A DNA stretch of 52,249 nucleotides. Source: Xanthomonas arboricola pv. guizotiae (lineage in GTDB: Bacteria; Pseudomonadota; Gammaproteobacteria; Xanthomonadales; Xanthomonadaceae). Positions 9,411 through 17,955 of this stretch are shown piece by piece. Each line of letters opens with the position of its first letter. Position 1 is the first letter of the stretch. Under the pieces are notes generated by a model. The model made no database searches, had not been told where the DNA came from, and saw only the letters and a list, made by a program, of their open reading frames with translations. Where the stretch lies: NCBI RefSeq assembly GCF_002940205.1, contig NZ_MDSK01000033.1:1-52249 (forward strand). Direction: 5' to 3'. The position numbers were made by a program, and so were the translations under genes.

Positions 9411-9956
9411 TCAGGGCTGTGTCTGCTTTTGCTTGCGCGATGGCGGCTGCGCCTCGCGCCCGGGCCAGGTGTCGTAGCTGTAGACGAACTGCTTCTGATC
9501 GGCTCCCATTGTCGGGTCGCAGTGCCAGGAATTGGCGACGCTGCCCGGTTCCAGCACGCCATCGACTTCGCGCACGGACTGCGCGTCGAATGCGCAGATC
9601 GCCCCGTACAGCTTGATATCCCGGTCCGGCGCCGCAGTAGGGTGGGCATGTTGCACCAGCACGATGTGGCTGCCGTGGAAGTGGTGCACCTGGGCGCCGT
9701 GTTGGCGATTGGTGCTGAAGTAGCACGGTGCGCCGATGCCCAGCGGGAGCACTTCGTCATCGCGCAGGATTGCGCACTTGCCGGCATGTTCGCCCAGGCG
9801 AATCGTACGCCCGGCCAGAACGGCACGGGTCACCGGATGGCGGGTGGTGACTTCGGACATGGGCTGCGCCGGTGGCGTCTGCGGCGCGGTCTGCGCGTGC
9901 GCGCCGGCCATCACCAACAGCGTGGCGAGCAACCACCTCGTAAAGCGGATGCGCAT
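9411..9956 (-). CDS. Secreted hypothetical protein
   Basis: The start is ATG 9956, preceded by AAGGA 7 nt upstream. This gives a clear signal peptide, MRIRFTRWLLATLLVMAGAHA, and a mature protein of about 160 residues. The body has scattered cysteines (KCAILRDDE, GAPCYFS, AICAFD, SWHCDPT) that could form two periplasmic disulfides. A histidine-rich patch (QVHHFHGSHIVLVQHAH) could bind metal. The tail is basic and polar (REAQPPSRKQKQTQP). I do not recognise a family. It runs on the same strand as the methyltransferase upstream, but 205 bp separate them. Confidence 0.7.
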   Translation of the reverse strand: MRIRFTRWLLATLLVMAGAHAQTAPQTPPAQPMSEVTTRHPVTRAVLAGRTIRLGEHAGKCAILRDDEVLPLGIGAPCYFSTNRQHGAQVHHFHGSHIVLVQHAHPTAAPDRDIKLYGAICAFDAQSVREVDGVLEPGSVANSWHCDPTMGADQKQFVYSYDTWPGREAQPPSRKQKQTQP

Positions 9957-10161
9957 GCAACGTCCTTGTCGTGGGCGCTGCAGTATCGCAGATCCGTTTG
10001 CTGGCCAGGCGTGGCTGGCAAACCGGTTGCACGTCAATCTGACGGACGCGGCCAATGCTCGGCGCGGCATCTGTCTGCTGCAGGGCGGTGTCGTGCGCAG
10101 CATCGACAAGCGGTCGGCCGCGACTGACTGCGCGTTCCCGGTTGCGGCAAAAATCCTGCGA

Positions 10162-11097
10162 TCAGCGCCGCGCCGGCAGCGTGGCCAGCACCCCATCCAG
10201 CGCCAGCTGCGTGCTGAAGCCGGCCTTGCCCAGGCGTTTGCTCACTTCGTTGGGCACATCGCGCCCGCTGGTGAGCCGGTTGGGCGCACCGGTGTAATGG
10301 AACAGGCGCCCGCCACGGCGCAACACCCGCGCCAGCTGGTCGTAGAACAGCTGCGAATACAGCTCCCCGGCAATGCCGAAGCGCGGCGGGTCGTGCAGGA
10401 TCGCATCGACCGAAGCGTCTGCCAGCGTGGCGATGTGCTGCGAGATATCGGCGTGGGTCAGTTGCAGGCGTCCGCCGTAGACGGCATCGTCCGGATCCGG
10501 CGACCAGGGGTTGAGCGTGCGCAGCCACAGCACGTCGGCATTCTTTTCGAACGAGTGCAGCTGCGCCACCCCGGCTTCCAGGCAGCAGGCGGCGAAGTAG
10601 CCCAGCCCACCGCAGGTATCCAGCACGATCTTGCCGCGCGGATCGACCAGCGCCACCTTGCGGCGCGCATCGTCGAACGGCGACAGCTGCGCCGACGGCA
10701 GCATCTTGATGCCATCGATCTCGAAGGTGGGCGCGCCCCATTCGGTGGGGATGAGTTTGATCAGCGCGCCGCTGAAACGCGAGATCGGGGCGAAATCATC
10801 ACCGTCCCAGACGTAGAGCGTGCGCTCCTTGAGCTTACCCGGATACGGGTAGCCCCTGCCGCGCCACTGCCAGGTCTGTGCATCGAGCTGGGCGGTGTCG
10901 GTGCTGCGGCCCAGGTCCAGCGAGCCGGTCCACTGGGTCAGACCACTGCCGCGCGCGGCAAGCAGCGCTTGGGCATCGGAGGAAATGAGTAGCGGGCCGG
11001 AGTAGTGGGGCACGAGTCGCTGGTCCGGATAGGCGCGCGTTAGGCGCGTTGCTGGTGCGAGGGATGGACTGGCATCGTAACCGACCCCGTCACGCAT
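10162..11097 (-). CDS. Class I SAM-dependent methyltransferase
   Basis: I choose ATG 11097 (MRDGVGYDAS...), which has GGA about 6 nt upstream; a GTG at 11121 is possible. The 311-residue protein has an N-terminal half of unclear fold. A Rossmann methyltransferase core follows: motif I VLDTCGGLGYFAACCLEAG, an acidic residue after strand 2 (LHSFEKNADVL), and the active-site-like loop DAILHDPPRFG. The final strands resemble spermidine-synthase-like methyltransferases (VLRRGGRLFHYTG). The DPP loop is common in enzymes acting on amino groups of nucleic acids or small molecules, so the substrate is open. It is predicted cytoplasmic and is divergent from the EamA transporter gene. Confidence 0.85.
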   Translation of the reverse strand: MRDGVGYDASPSLAPATRLTRAYPDQRLVPHYSGPLLISSDAQALLAARGSGLTQWTGSLDLGRSTDTAQLDAQTWQWRGRGYPYPGKLKERTLYVWDGDDFAPISRFSGALIKLIPTEWGAPTFEIDGIKMLPSAQLSPFDDARRKVALVDPRGKIVLDTCGGLGYFAACCLEAGVAQLHSFEKNADVLWLRTLNPWSPDPDDAVYGGRLQLTHADISQHIATLADASVDAILHDPPRFGIAGELYSQLFYDQLARVLRRGGRLFHYTGAPNRLTSGRDVPNEVSKRLGKAGFSTQLALDGVLATLPARR

Positions 11098-11314
11098 GCG
11101 TATCCAGCGCGCCGCCGGCACGATGGCGGGGCGGCGCCGCGGCGCTTATCCGCAGCGACGTGAGGAGCGGCATCGTCTGCACGGTGTACCGGTGGCGATG
11201 CAGCCGTCGCGCCCGGCGGCATGCGTCGATTCCTCTGACGCACGCCGCACCGCATACTGCGCACTGCCCCCATCGACATGTTGTCCGATTGGCGCCAACC
11301 GTGGAGGATCGGCA

Positions 11315-12190
11315 ATGCTGAAGGGTGTGTTGTTGGGGTTTGCCTGTTATGCGGCCTATTCGATCAGCGATGCGTTCGTAAAGCTGCTGGAAGGCACGCT
11401 GCCGGTCTACGAAGTGCTGTTTCTTGGCGCGCTGCTGATGCTGCTGGCGGTGCCATTCCTGAAAAAGCCCGACGACCGGTTGCGCGAACTGGTGATGGCC
11501 AGGCAACCCAGCCTGTGGCTGTTGCGTGCGCTCACCGGCGCCATCGGCAACCTCACCTCGGTGATCGCCTTCACCACCTTGCCGATGGCCGAGGCGTTCG
11601 CGCTGATCTTCCTGATGCCGATCTTCGTCACCGTGCTGTCGGTGGTGTTCCTCAAGGAAGAAGTGCACTGGCGGCGCTGGTCGGCGGTGATCGTCGGCTT
11701 CATCGGCGTGTTGATCGTGCTGCGCCCTGGCTTTCGTCATCTCACCCACGGGCATGTGGCCGCGATCGTGTGCGGCCTGGTCGGTGCGATCTCGGTCATC
11801 ACCCTGCGCATGGCCGGGCATAGCGAAAAACGCCTGACCTTGTACGGCGCCGGGGTGATCGGCCCGTTGGTGATGGGCGGGATCATGATGTTGCCGACCT
11901 TTGTCTGGCCCACGCTGTATCAGTGGGGGCTGTTGGCCGGCTACGGCCTGCTTGCCGGCCTGGCGGCGATCTGCCTGATGTACGCCACGCGCATGGCGCC
12001 GGTGAGCGTGGTGGCGCCCACCCAATACAGCCAGATGCTGTGGGCAATCGCTTTCGGCTACCTGCTGTTTCACGATCACCTGGATTGGCCAATGGCGGTG
12101 GGCATCGCGCTGATCCTGGGCGCTGGTTTGTTCACCTTGGTGCGCGAGGAACAGGTGTCGCGCTGGTGGCGACGGACCAAGATTGTTTGA
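11315..12190 (+). CDS. EamA family (DMT) transporter
   Basis: The start is ATG 11315, with GGAGGA 6 nt upstream. The 291-residue product is nearly all membrane, with about ten helices in two EamA repeats. The first repeat runs from MLKGVLLGFACYAAYSISDAFV to VVFLKEEVHWRRW. The second contains VCGLVGAISVITLRM and APTQYSQMLWAIAFGYLLFHD. The family exports small metabolites such as amino acids or nucleobases from the cytoplasm, but the substrate cannot be told from sequence. Its stop is followed within 5 bp by a large inverted repeat shared with the convergent PheC-like gene. Confidence 0.9.
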   Translation: MLKGVLLGFACYAAYSISDAFVKLLEGTLPVYEVLFLGALLMLLAVPFLKKPDDRLRELVMARQPSLWLLRALTGAIGNLTSVIAFTTLPMAEAFALIFLMPIFVTVLSVVFLKEEVHWRRWSAVIVGFIGVLIVLRPGFRHLTHGHVAAIVCGLVGAISVITLRMAGHSEKRLTLYGAGVIGPLVMGGIMMLPTFVWPTLYQWGLLAGYGLLAGLAAICLMYATRMAPVSVVAPTQYSQMLWAIAFGYLLFHDHLDWPMAVGIALILGAGLFTLVREEQVSRWWRRTKIV

Positions 12191-12193
12191 GAG

Positions 12194-12305
12194 CGGGGAT
12201 TGGGGAGTCGGGATTGGGGATTGGTAACGGCGTCAAAGCATGTTGTCGCTGGTGTCACTTGCCTCTGCCAATCCCGAATCCCCAATCCCGACTCCCCAAT
12301 CCCGG
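12194..12305. repeat. Long inverted repeat between convergent genes
   Basis: The left arm (12194-12224) and right arm (12268-12305) share at least 27 bp as reverse complements. They are built from the units GGGATTGGGGA and GTCGGGATTGGGGATT. The arms could form a strong hairpin with a loop of about 44 nt. The position, just after the EamA stop and ending 3 bp before the PheC-like stop, fits a bidirectional terminator or mRNA-stabilising stem. The G-rich strand has several GGG or GGGG runs. Confidence 0.85.
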
Positions 12306-12307
12306 TT

Positions 12308-13108
12308 TTACGGGGGCGCAGTGGATTCCTTGCGCGGTGCGCGCCAGGTTTCAACGATGTGCGCGTACTCGCCGCTGGCCTTGCTCAGGTGCAGCCACTG
12401 GTCGACGTACGCTTTCCAGGGTTGGTCGTTGCGCGGTAGCAGGAAGGCTTTTTCGCCGTATTGCAGCGGCTGTTCCGGTGCCACCGCGCACAGGCCGGGC
12501 AGGCGTGCCTGCTGGTGGAGCGCTTCGGAGGCGTCGGTGATCATCACGTCCGCGCGCTGCTGCAGGAGCGCGTGGAAGATGGTGGTGTTGTCGGCGAACA
12601 GGCGCAGGTGTGCGCGCGGTAATTGGCGGCGCGCGAAGGCCTCGTTGGTGCCGCCGGGCGGTTCGATCACGCGCACCTCGGGTCGGTTGAGTTGCGCGAG
12701 GCTGCGGTAACGCGCCTGGTCGGCGCAGCGCACCAGCGGGATCTTGCCGTCCACATCCAGCACCGCACTGAAACTGGCCCGGCGTTGCCGTTGCAAGGTG
12801 ACCGAAATGCCGCCGACCGCGATATCGCAGCGATCGGCGAGCAGGTCGGGCAGCAGTTGCGGCCAGCTGGTACGGACGAACGCCACGCGCGCGTCCAGGC
12901 TGCCGGCCAGCGACTGCGCCAGCGCGATATCGCTGCCCTCGAACTGCCCGTCGGCACGCAGCAGCGAGTAGGGGCGATAGTCGCCGGTGGTGCAGACCCG
13001 CAGCACGCCCGATTGCAGTACCGCATCCAGGCGTGAGGCAGGCTCGGGCGCGGCTGCGTGCGCAATGCCGCAGCTGAGCAGGAACGCAAGGCAGATGCGA
13101 TGGCGCAT
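12308..13108 (-). CDS. Periplasmic solute-binding fold protein, PheC-like (cyclohexadienyl dehydratase candidate)
   Basis: This 266-residue protein has a signal peptide (MRHRICLAFLLSCGIAHA) and a type 3 extracellular solute-binding fold. The segment SRLDAVLQSGVLRVCTTGDYRPYSLL matches the start of PheC-type cyclohexadienyl dehydratases. These use the binding-protein fold to turn prephenate or arogenate into phenylpyruvate or phenylalanine in the periplasm. Further family-like segments are DIAVGGISVTLQRQRRASFS and VIEPPGGTNEAFARRQL. No ABC permease or ATPase gene is next to it, which favours an enzyme over a transporter subunit. An amino-acid binding protein is the alternative. Confidence 0.8.
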   Translation of the reverse strand: MRHRICLAFLLSCGIAHAAAPEPASRLDAVLQSGVLRVCTTGDYRPYSLLRADGQFEGSDIALAQSLAGSLDARVAFVRTSWPQLLPDLLADRCDIAVGGISVTLQRQRRASFSAVLDVDGKIPLVRCADQARYRSLAQLNRPEVRVIEPPGGTNEAFARRQLPRAHLRLFADNTTIFHALLQQRADVMITDASEALHQQARLPGLCAVAPEQPLQYGEKAFLLPRNDQPWKAYVDQWLHLSKASGEYAHIVETWRAPRKESTAPP

Positions 13109-13262
13109 GACGTGGCCTCGGAAGAGGCGGCCATGATAGCCGTGGCCGATGTGGTGTGGCCGACGTCAACGCCATGTCAGCACGATCCTGCCCGGGATCA
13201 CGGTGCGGTAGCGCTGCGATGCGCACTGTCGGTGCTCTATTCGAACCGATCGGAGCCACCCC

Positions 13263-13478
13263 ATGCAGCTCAATCCACGCACTGCGCATCCGACGACCAC
13301 CGCCATCGCCGGGCTGTCGGCACACGGCACGCCCAATCCGGATACCAATGAAGACCAGATCCCACTGGAAGAACAGACCCCGCAGCAGGGCGGTCTGCGG
13401 GAAGAGGTGGGCGATCTGGAAGAGGACGACGATCAGGCATTGCCTGGCCGCGTCGGCGGCGGGCTTGCGGGGGGGTGA
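13263..13478 (+). CDS. Small acidic hypothetical protein
   Basis: ATG 13263 is preceded by GGAG (13252-13255) with a 7-nt gap. The 71-residue product is hydrophilic. It is acidic in the middle (NEDQIPLEEQTPQQGG, REEVGDLEEDDDQALP) and glycine-rich at the end. It has no signal peptide, helix or known motif and is probably disordered. The good ribosome binding site and its place in a divergent gap support a real gene, but its shortness leaves doubt. Confidence 0.5.
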   Translation: MQLNPRTAHPTTTAIAGLSAHGTPNPDTNEDQIPLEEQTPQQGGLREEVGDLEEDDDQALPGRVGGGLAGG

Positions 13479-13774
13479 TGCGGGCGGGCTGGCAGTGCAT
13501 GTGCGTGCGCAGCGCAGTGGACAGTGTTGCAACGCGCCAGTGCCAGGCAGGCGATGCCTGCTCCGGCGGTGCGTTGCGCGCATCCCCGGTGGCTGTGGTT
13601 CCTCGATGAACGCAGCGGCGGACGCGCAGATATGCCGCGCACCACGATGGGGCAAGCCGACCGCCATTCGCCGGCGCACGCTGCGGCCTACCCGGCGCCA
13701 CAACGCAAACCGCTGGTGCGCGCTGCCGCGATCTCGTATTTTTGACGGCTTGTTCACTTGCCGGTGCCGTGCCC

Positions 13775-15151
13775 ATGTCTGATCCGTCCGCGCCCGATCA
13801 TCTGCAACGCAGTCTCTCCAATCGCCACCTGCAGCTGATCGCCATCGGCGGGGCGATCGGCACCGGGCTGTTCATGGGCTCGGGCAAGACGATCAGCCTG
13901 GCTGGCCCGTCGATCCTGTTCGTCTATCTGATCATCGGCGCGATGCTGTTCTTCGTGATGCGCGCGATGGGCGAGCTGCTGCTGTCCAACCTGGAGTACA
14001 AGTCGTTCATCGACTTCTCCACCGATCTGCTCGGGCCGTGGGCCGGGTTCTTCTGCGGGTGGACGTACTGGTTCTGCTGGATCATCACCGCCATCGCCGA
14101 CGTCATCGCGATCGCCGCCTATGCGCAGTTCTGGTTCCCCGGATTGGCGCCGTGGATTCCGGCCATCCTCTGCGTGCTATTGCTGCTGAGTCTGAACCTG
14201 GTGACGGTCAGGTTGTTCGGCGAGATGGAGTTCTGGTTCGCGCTGATCAAGATCATCGCCATCTGCGCCTTGATCCTCACCGGCGCCGGGCTGGTGGCCT
14301 GGGGCTTCCGTTCGCCGTCGGGCAATGTGGCCTCGCTGTCGAACCTGTGGAACGACGGCGGCATGTTCCCGATGGGCATTGGCGGCTTCTTCGCCGGGTT
14401 CCAGATCGCGGTGTTCGCCTTCGTCGGCATCGAGCTGGTCGGCACCACCGCTGCGGAAACCGCCGACCCGCGCCGCAACCTGCCCAAGGCGATCAACTCG
14501 ATCCCGGTGCGTATCCTGATCTTCTACGTGCTGGCGCTGATCGCGATCATGGCGGTGACGCCATGGCGGCAGGTGGTGGCCGACAAGAGCCCGTTCGTGG
14601 AGTTGTTCGTGCTGGCCGGCGTGCCGGCGGCGGCGAGCCTGATCAACTTCGTGGTGCTGACCTCGGCCACCTCGTCGGCCAATAGCGGCATCTTCTCCAC
14701 CAGCCGCATGCTCTACGGCCTGGCCGAGGAACAGCACGCACCCAAGGGCTTTGCCAAGCTCTCGCGTGCAGCGGTGCCGGCCCGTGGCCTGCTGTTCTCC
14801 TGCCTGTGCCTGTTGCTGGGCGCGATGCTGGTGTATCTGATCCCCAACCTGGTCACTGCGTTCACGCTGGTCACCACCTTGTCGGCGGTGCTCTTCATGT
14901 TCGTGTGGTCGCTGATCCTGTGCGCCTACATCGCGTACCGGCGCAAGCGGCCCGAGCAGCACGCGGCCTCGGCGTTCAAGATGCCTGGCGGCGTGTTGAT
15001 GTGCTACGTGTGCCTGGCGTTCTTCGCCTTCGTCATCGTGCTGCTGACCTTGCAGGCCGACACGCGCCAGGCCCTGCTGGCCAGCCCGGTGTGGTTCCTG
15101 ATCCTGGCGATCGGCTATGCGGTGAAGCGGCAGCAGACGCGCAGCGGCTGA
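13775..15151 (+). CDS. cycA: CycA-type amino acid permease (D-serine/D-alanine/glycine)
   Basis: The start is ATG 13775 (MSDPSAPDHLQRSLSNRHLQL), which matches the usual CycA beginning. The 458-residue protein has twelve transmembrane helices of the APC superfamily. The substrate-site helix IAIGGAIGTGLFMGSG and the conserved PSILFVYLIIG and FAFVGIELVGTTAAE segments are present, as is SSANSGIFSTSRMLYGLA. CycA imports glycine, D-alanine and D-serine with protons. A related aromatic or branched amino acid permease is possible, but overall similarity to CycA is strong. A hairpin terminator follows at 15192-15212. Confidence 0.88.
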   Translation: MSDPSAPDHLQRSLSNRHLQLIAIGGAIGTGLFMGSGKTISLAGPSILFVYLIIGAMLFFVMRAMGELLLSNLEYKSFIDFSTDLLGPWAGFFCGWTYWFCWIITAIADVIAIAAYAQFWFPGLAPWIPAILCVLLLLSLNLVTVRLFGEMEFWFALIKIIAICALILTGAGLVAWGFRSPSGNVASLSNLWNDGGMFPMGIGGFFAGFQIAVFAFVGIELVGTTAAETADPRRNLPKAINSIPVRILIFYVLALIAIMAVTPWRQVVADKSPFVELFVLAGVPAAASLINFVVLTSATSSANSGIFSTSRMLYGLAEEQHAPKGFAKLSRAAVPARGLLFSCLCLLLGAMLVYLIPNLVTAFTLVTTLSAVLFMFVWSLILCAYIAYRRKRPEQHAASAFKMPGGVLMCYVCLAFFAFVIVLLTLQADTRQALLASPVWFLILAIGYAVKRQQTRSG

Positions 15152-15191
15152 GCGGTCGTAGCAGCCAAGACATCCAGCGAAGACCTCATCG

Positions 15192-15212
15192 AGGCCCCGC
15201 ATCGCGGGGCCT
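15192..15212 (+). terminator. Hairpin terminator after cycA
   Basis: A perfect 9-bp stem AGGCCCCGC/GCGGGGCCT with a 3-nt loop lies 41 bp after the cycA stop. It is followed by TTGG rather than a full T run. Confidence 0.7.
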
Positions 15213-15337
15213 TGGCGTCTGTGGCTGCACGGCGCCGCGATAAAGGCCACTGGCAGCTAAGCACGCGATGCGCGCGACGTTGACGCGGCTGGGATGGAAC
15301 GGGATGCTCGCCGCCATCCATCGCCACGGCCCATCGC

Positions 15338-16249
15338 ATGATCACCACGCACCCGATTGCCGGAACGCAGCATACGCAAGGTTGCTGGGTCGACCTGTGC
15401 CAGGCCAGCGCGCAGGAACTGGCGCAGGCCGCAGACAAGGTGGGCTTTGCGCTGCCGGATCGTGCGGCGATCGGCGAGATCGAATTCTCCAGCCGGGTGC
15501 GGCGCCAGGGCGAGGTGCTGTTTCTCAACGTGCCGCGCTTTCAGGACGACGATGGCCCGACTGCGCCGCTGGGCTTTGCGTCGTCGCCGACCATGCTGGT
15601 GACCCTGCGCGAGCAGCACATGGGCTCGCTGGATGCGGTGGCCGCGCGTCTTGCGCATGAGCCCTGCCATAGCGCCGACGATCTGCTGTTGCGCATCTTC
15701 GACCAGTTGGTGGGGCACCTGGCAGACCGGCTGGAATCGCTGGAAGCCGAGGTCACCGACACCACCCGGCAGGTGTTCGACAACCCGCACAAAACCAAGG
15801 ACCTGGAGCGCATGCTGCATCAGGTCGGGGGCATGGGCCGGCGTCTGGGCGGGCTGCACAATGCCGGGCAGGGCCTGCTGCGTCTGGTCACCTATCTGGA
15901 CGGCGCCGCGCCGGACTGGTTCGGTGCCGATGCGGCCAAACGCATCGGCTTGCTGCACAAGGATCTGACCACCTTGAGCGAGTTCCAGCAGCACATGGAC
16001 GACCGCATCGAGTTCCTGCTCGACAGCGTGCTGGGCATGATCAACATGGACCAGAACAACGTGATGAAGGTGATGGCGGTGGCCTCGGTGGTCGGCATTC
16101 CGCCCACGGTGCTGGTCGGCATCTGGGGCATGAACTTCGCCTACATGCCCGAGCTCAAGTGGCACGACGCGTATTACTGGGCGCTGGGCGTGATCGTGCT
16201 GAGCATGCTGGTGCCGCTTGCATGGTTCCGCAAGCGCGGCTGGGTGTGA
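15338..16249 (+). CDS. CorA family divalent metal transporter (ZntB/CorA type)
   Basis: This 303-residue protein has a long soluble N-terminal domain and two C-terminal membrane helices. The family signature GMN is at residues 264-266 in GIWGMNFAYMPEL. The helical stalk carries LEAEVTDTTRQVF and HMDDRIEFLLDSVLGMINMDQNN. CorA proteins form pentameric channels for magnesium or cobalt, and the ZntB branch moves zinc. The loop after GMN reads FAYMPEL, close to but not identical with the usual acidic loop, so the ion is not certain. A cluster of three REP palindromes begins 21 bp downstream. Confidence 0.9.
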   Translation: MITTHPIAGTQHTQGCWVDLCQASAQELAQAADKVGFALPDRAAIGEIEFSSRVRRQGEVLFLNVPRFQDDDGPTAPLGFASSPTMLVTLREQHMGSLDAVAARLAHEPCHSADDLLLRIFDQLVGHLADRLESLEAEVTDTTRQVFDNPHKTKDLERMLHQVGGMGRRLGGLHNAGQGLLRLVTYLDGAAPDWFGADAAKRIGLLHKDLTTLSEFQQHMDDRIEFLLDSVLGMINMDQNNVMKVMAVASVVGIPPTVLVGIWGMNFAYMPELKWHDAYYWALGVIVLSMLVPLAWFRKRGWV

Positions 16250-16269
16250 TGCATCAGAGCCGGAAACCT

Positions 16270-16335
16270 GTAGGAGCGCACCAGGGCGCGATGTGGCGTT
16301 ACCGGGAAGGCCCTCGCGCCCAGGGGCGCTCCTAC
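16270..16335. repeat. GTAG-type REP palindrome, cluster copy 1
   Basis: A 66-bp imperfect palindrome runs from GTAGGAGCGC to GCGCTCCTAC. The central part reads GGCGTTACCGGGAAGGCCC. It is the first of three copies behind corA, and the 21 bp following it are shared with copy 2. Confidence 0.9.
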
Positions 16336-16442
16336 GAGGTGCCGTCAGCGCAATCGTCTGTCGCCCACGGTTGCGTGACTACGCAATGCCAGGCTAGGGC
16401 GGCCTGGTAGCTGTACAGCGCGCGGCAGAATGCAGAAAACCC

Positions 16443-16508
16443 GTAGGAGCGCACCTGGGCGCGATGCGGCGTTACCGGGAAGGCCCTCGCGCCCAGGGGC
16501 GCTTCTAC
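16443..16508. repeat. GTAG-type REP palindrome, cluster copy 2
   Basis: The same 66-bp unit as copy 1, with a few substitutions (arm end GCGCTTCTAC). The flanking GAGGTGCCGTCAGCGCAATC is also repeated, which shows duplication of more than the palindrome itself. Confidence 0.9.
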
Positions 16509-16544
16509 GAGGTGCCGTCAGCGCAATCATCTTGCAGGAAAGCC

Positions 16545-16610
16545 GTAGGAGCGCACCAGGGCGCGATGTGGCGTTACCGGGAAGGCCCTCGCGCCCAGGG
16601 GCGCTCCTAC
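16545..16610. repeat. GTAG-type REP palindrome, cluster copy 3
   Basis: The third 66-bp copy, almost identical to copy 1 but with a different right flank. It lies 81 bp from the 3' end of the AIM24 gene. Confidence 0.9.
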
Positions 16611-16690
16611 AGGGTTGGATGGAAAACTGCCCAGCTGCGTAGCGTGCAACCAGGCGATGCGCAGTGTTGATTGCTGCCGGGCAGTCTGGA

Positions 16691-17386
16691 TCAGCCCTTG
16701 GCCTGGAAGCTGGCTTCCTCGTACGGCTGCACCACCACCCAGCCTTCGCCAGCAAAGCGCATCTGCAGGCTTTCGCCGGAGCCGCGGCCGAACAGCGTGC
16801 CGATCGACACGTCGGTGACCAGCTCCGGGGTCAGCGTGCCCGACCAGGCCACGGTGGCATTGGGGTCGGTGAACACCGGGCCGCTGGCAGCGGTGACCGG
16901 CAGGGTCAGCGGCTCGTAGTGCGAGGTGATCGCGACGATGCCGTGGCCGCTCAGGCGCACGTTGAACAGGCCGCCGGACAGCATGCCGGCCACCTTGCGC
17001 ATCATCGTGATCTTGTGCTCGACGCCGGATTCGAACGCCAGCACGTCGTTGCCGTTGACGAAGATCGCCTCGCCATTCAAACGCAGCAAGGTCACCAGCT
17101 TGCCGAGGTCGGCCAGATACACCCGGCCCTGGCCTTCGGCTTTCATCAGCTGCATGCCTTCGCCGCTGACTGCCTTCTTCAGCAGGTTGCCCAGGCCCTG
17201 TTCCAGCAGCCCCTCGCGGGTGAACTTGACGTTGCCGGTGCGCGCGACCATGGCGCCGGCCTTGGACCACACCATGCCGTCGAGGCGCACTTCCAGCAGG
17301 TGCGGATTTTCCAGTTCGAACGGATCGGGGCTGACGTCCTTTTCCTTGGAATGGGCGAGAAATTCGTTGAGCGTGCGTACGGCCAT
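16691..17386 (-). CDS. AIM24 (TIGR00266) family protein
   Basis: The start is ATG 17386 (MAVRTLNEFLAHSKEKDVSPD), with AGGA and GGA upstream. The 231-residue protein is a beta-rich AIM24-type protein. It contains LLEVRLDGMVWSKAGAMVARTGNVKFTRE and the glycine-rich GRVYLADLGKLVTLLRLNGEAIFVNGNDVLAFE. It continues with GLFNVRLSGHGIVAITSHYEPLTLPV. There is no signal peptide or membrane helix. The bacterial family is widespread without a firm biochemical role; the mitochondrial namesake affects inner-membrane organisation. It is monocistronic and convergent with the corA/REP region. Confidence 0.88.
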   Translation of the reverse strand: MAVRTLNEFLAHSKEKDVSPDPFELENPHLLEVRLDGMVWSKAGAMVARTGNVKFTREGLLEQGLGNLLKKAVSGEGMQLMKAEGQGRVYLADLGKLVTLLRLNGEAIFVNGNDVLAFESGVEHKITMMRKVAGMLSGGLFNVRLSGHGIVAITSHYEPLTLPVTAASGPVFTDPNATVAWSGTLTPELVTDVSIGTLFGRGSGESLQMRFAGEGWVVVQPYEEASFQAKG

Positions 17387-17955
17387 GGGTCCGTCCTGGA
17401 GGTGAAAGAGTGCGCATGATACGCGGCAGGCCAGTGTCTTCGAAGCGTACCGATGTACGAGTCGCTGTGCGTCTGCACCGATGGTGCGGCGCAGATGGCG
17501 CTCGGTCAGCGCGTGGGCGCGCGACGACCGCCAACCAGGCGACGACCCAGCGGGATCCGTGCGGCGTGGTGGAGTAGCGCTGTCGTCTTGCAGCGTGATG
17601 GAGACCGGTTGTCCTCGACGCACTGCAAGACGATGAAGAGATAACGCCGAGACGCCACTGCTGCAGCGACCCATGTGCGTGCGAGGCACCGGCGTATGCA
17701 ATCTCAGCTGCGCCACACGGTCCGGCACGAAGGCGGGGCGTCAATAAAACAACCGTTCGGCCTGCGCAATGCTGTTGAGATCAGCGTCGGGCTCGTGGCA
17801 TTGCTAGCCGGGCTAGATTGCTCCTGCAGAAAACGTCTTTACCTTGTGCGAGGAGCGGGGCGATGTTCGCGGCCGCGATCCGCCGGCGTTGCCGACCGCC
17901 GGAGCTGCGAGGCGCCAGCGGCCGCCGGGCAGTGCCCGGCAGCGCTGGCGCACAC
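17387..17955. other. Intergenic, no gene seen
   Basis: This 569-bp region between the AIM24 start (minus) and the trehalase 3' end (minus) holds only short, arginine-rich frames. It should contain the AIM24 promoter and the trehalase terminator. A short inverted repeat, CTAGCCGGGCTAG, lies near 17805. Confidence 0.4.

Noticed and set aside
16270..16610. Possible CRISPR array
   Set aside because: Repeats are 66-bp palindromes with irregular spacing (107 and 36 bp), only three copies and no cas genes, so they are REP elements.
16430..16642. Open frame with a repeated RRSAPGRD...RPGALL peptide
   Set aside because: It is a translation of the REP palindromes. The peptide repeat reflects DNA repetition, not a gene.
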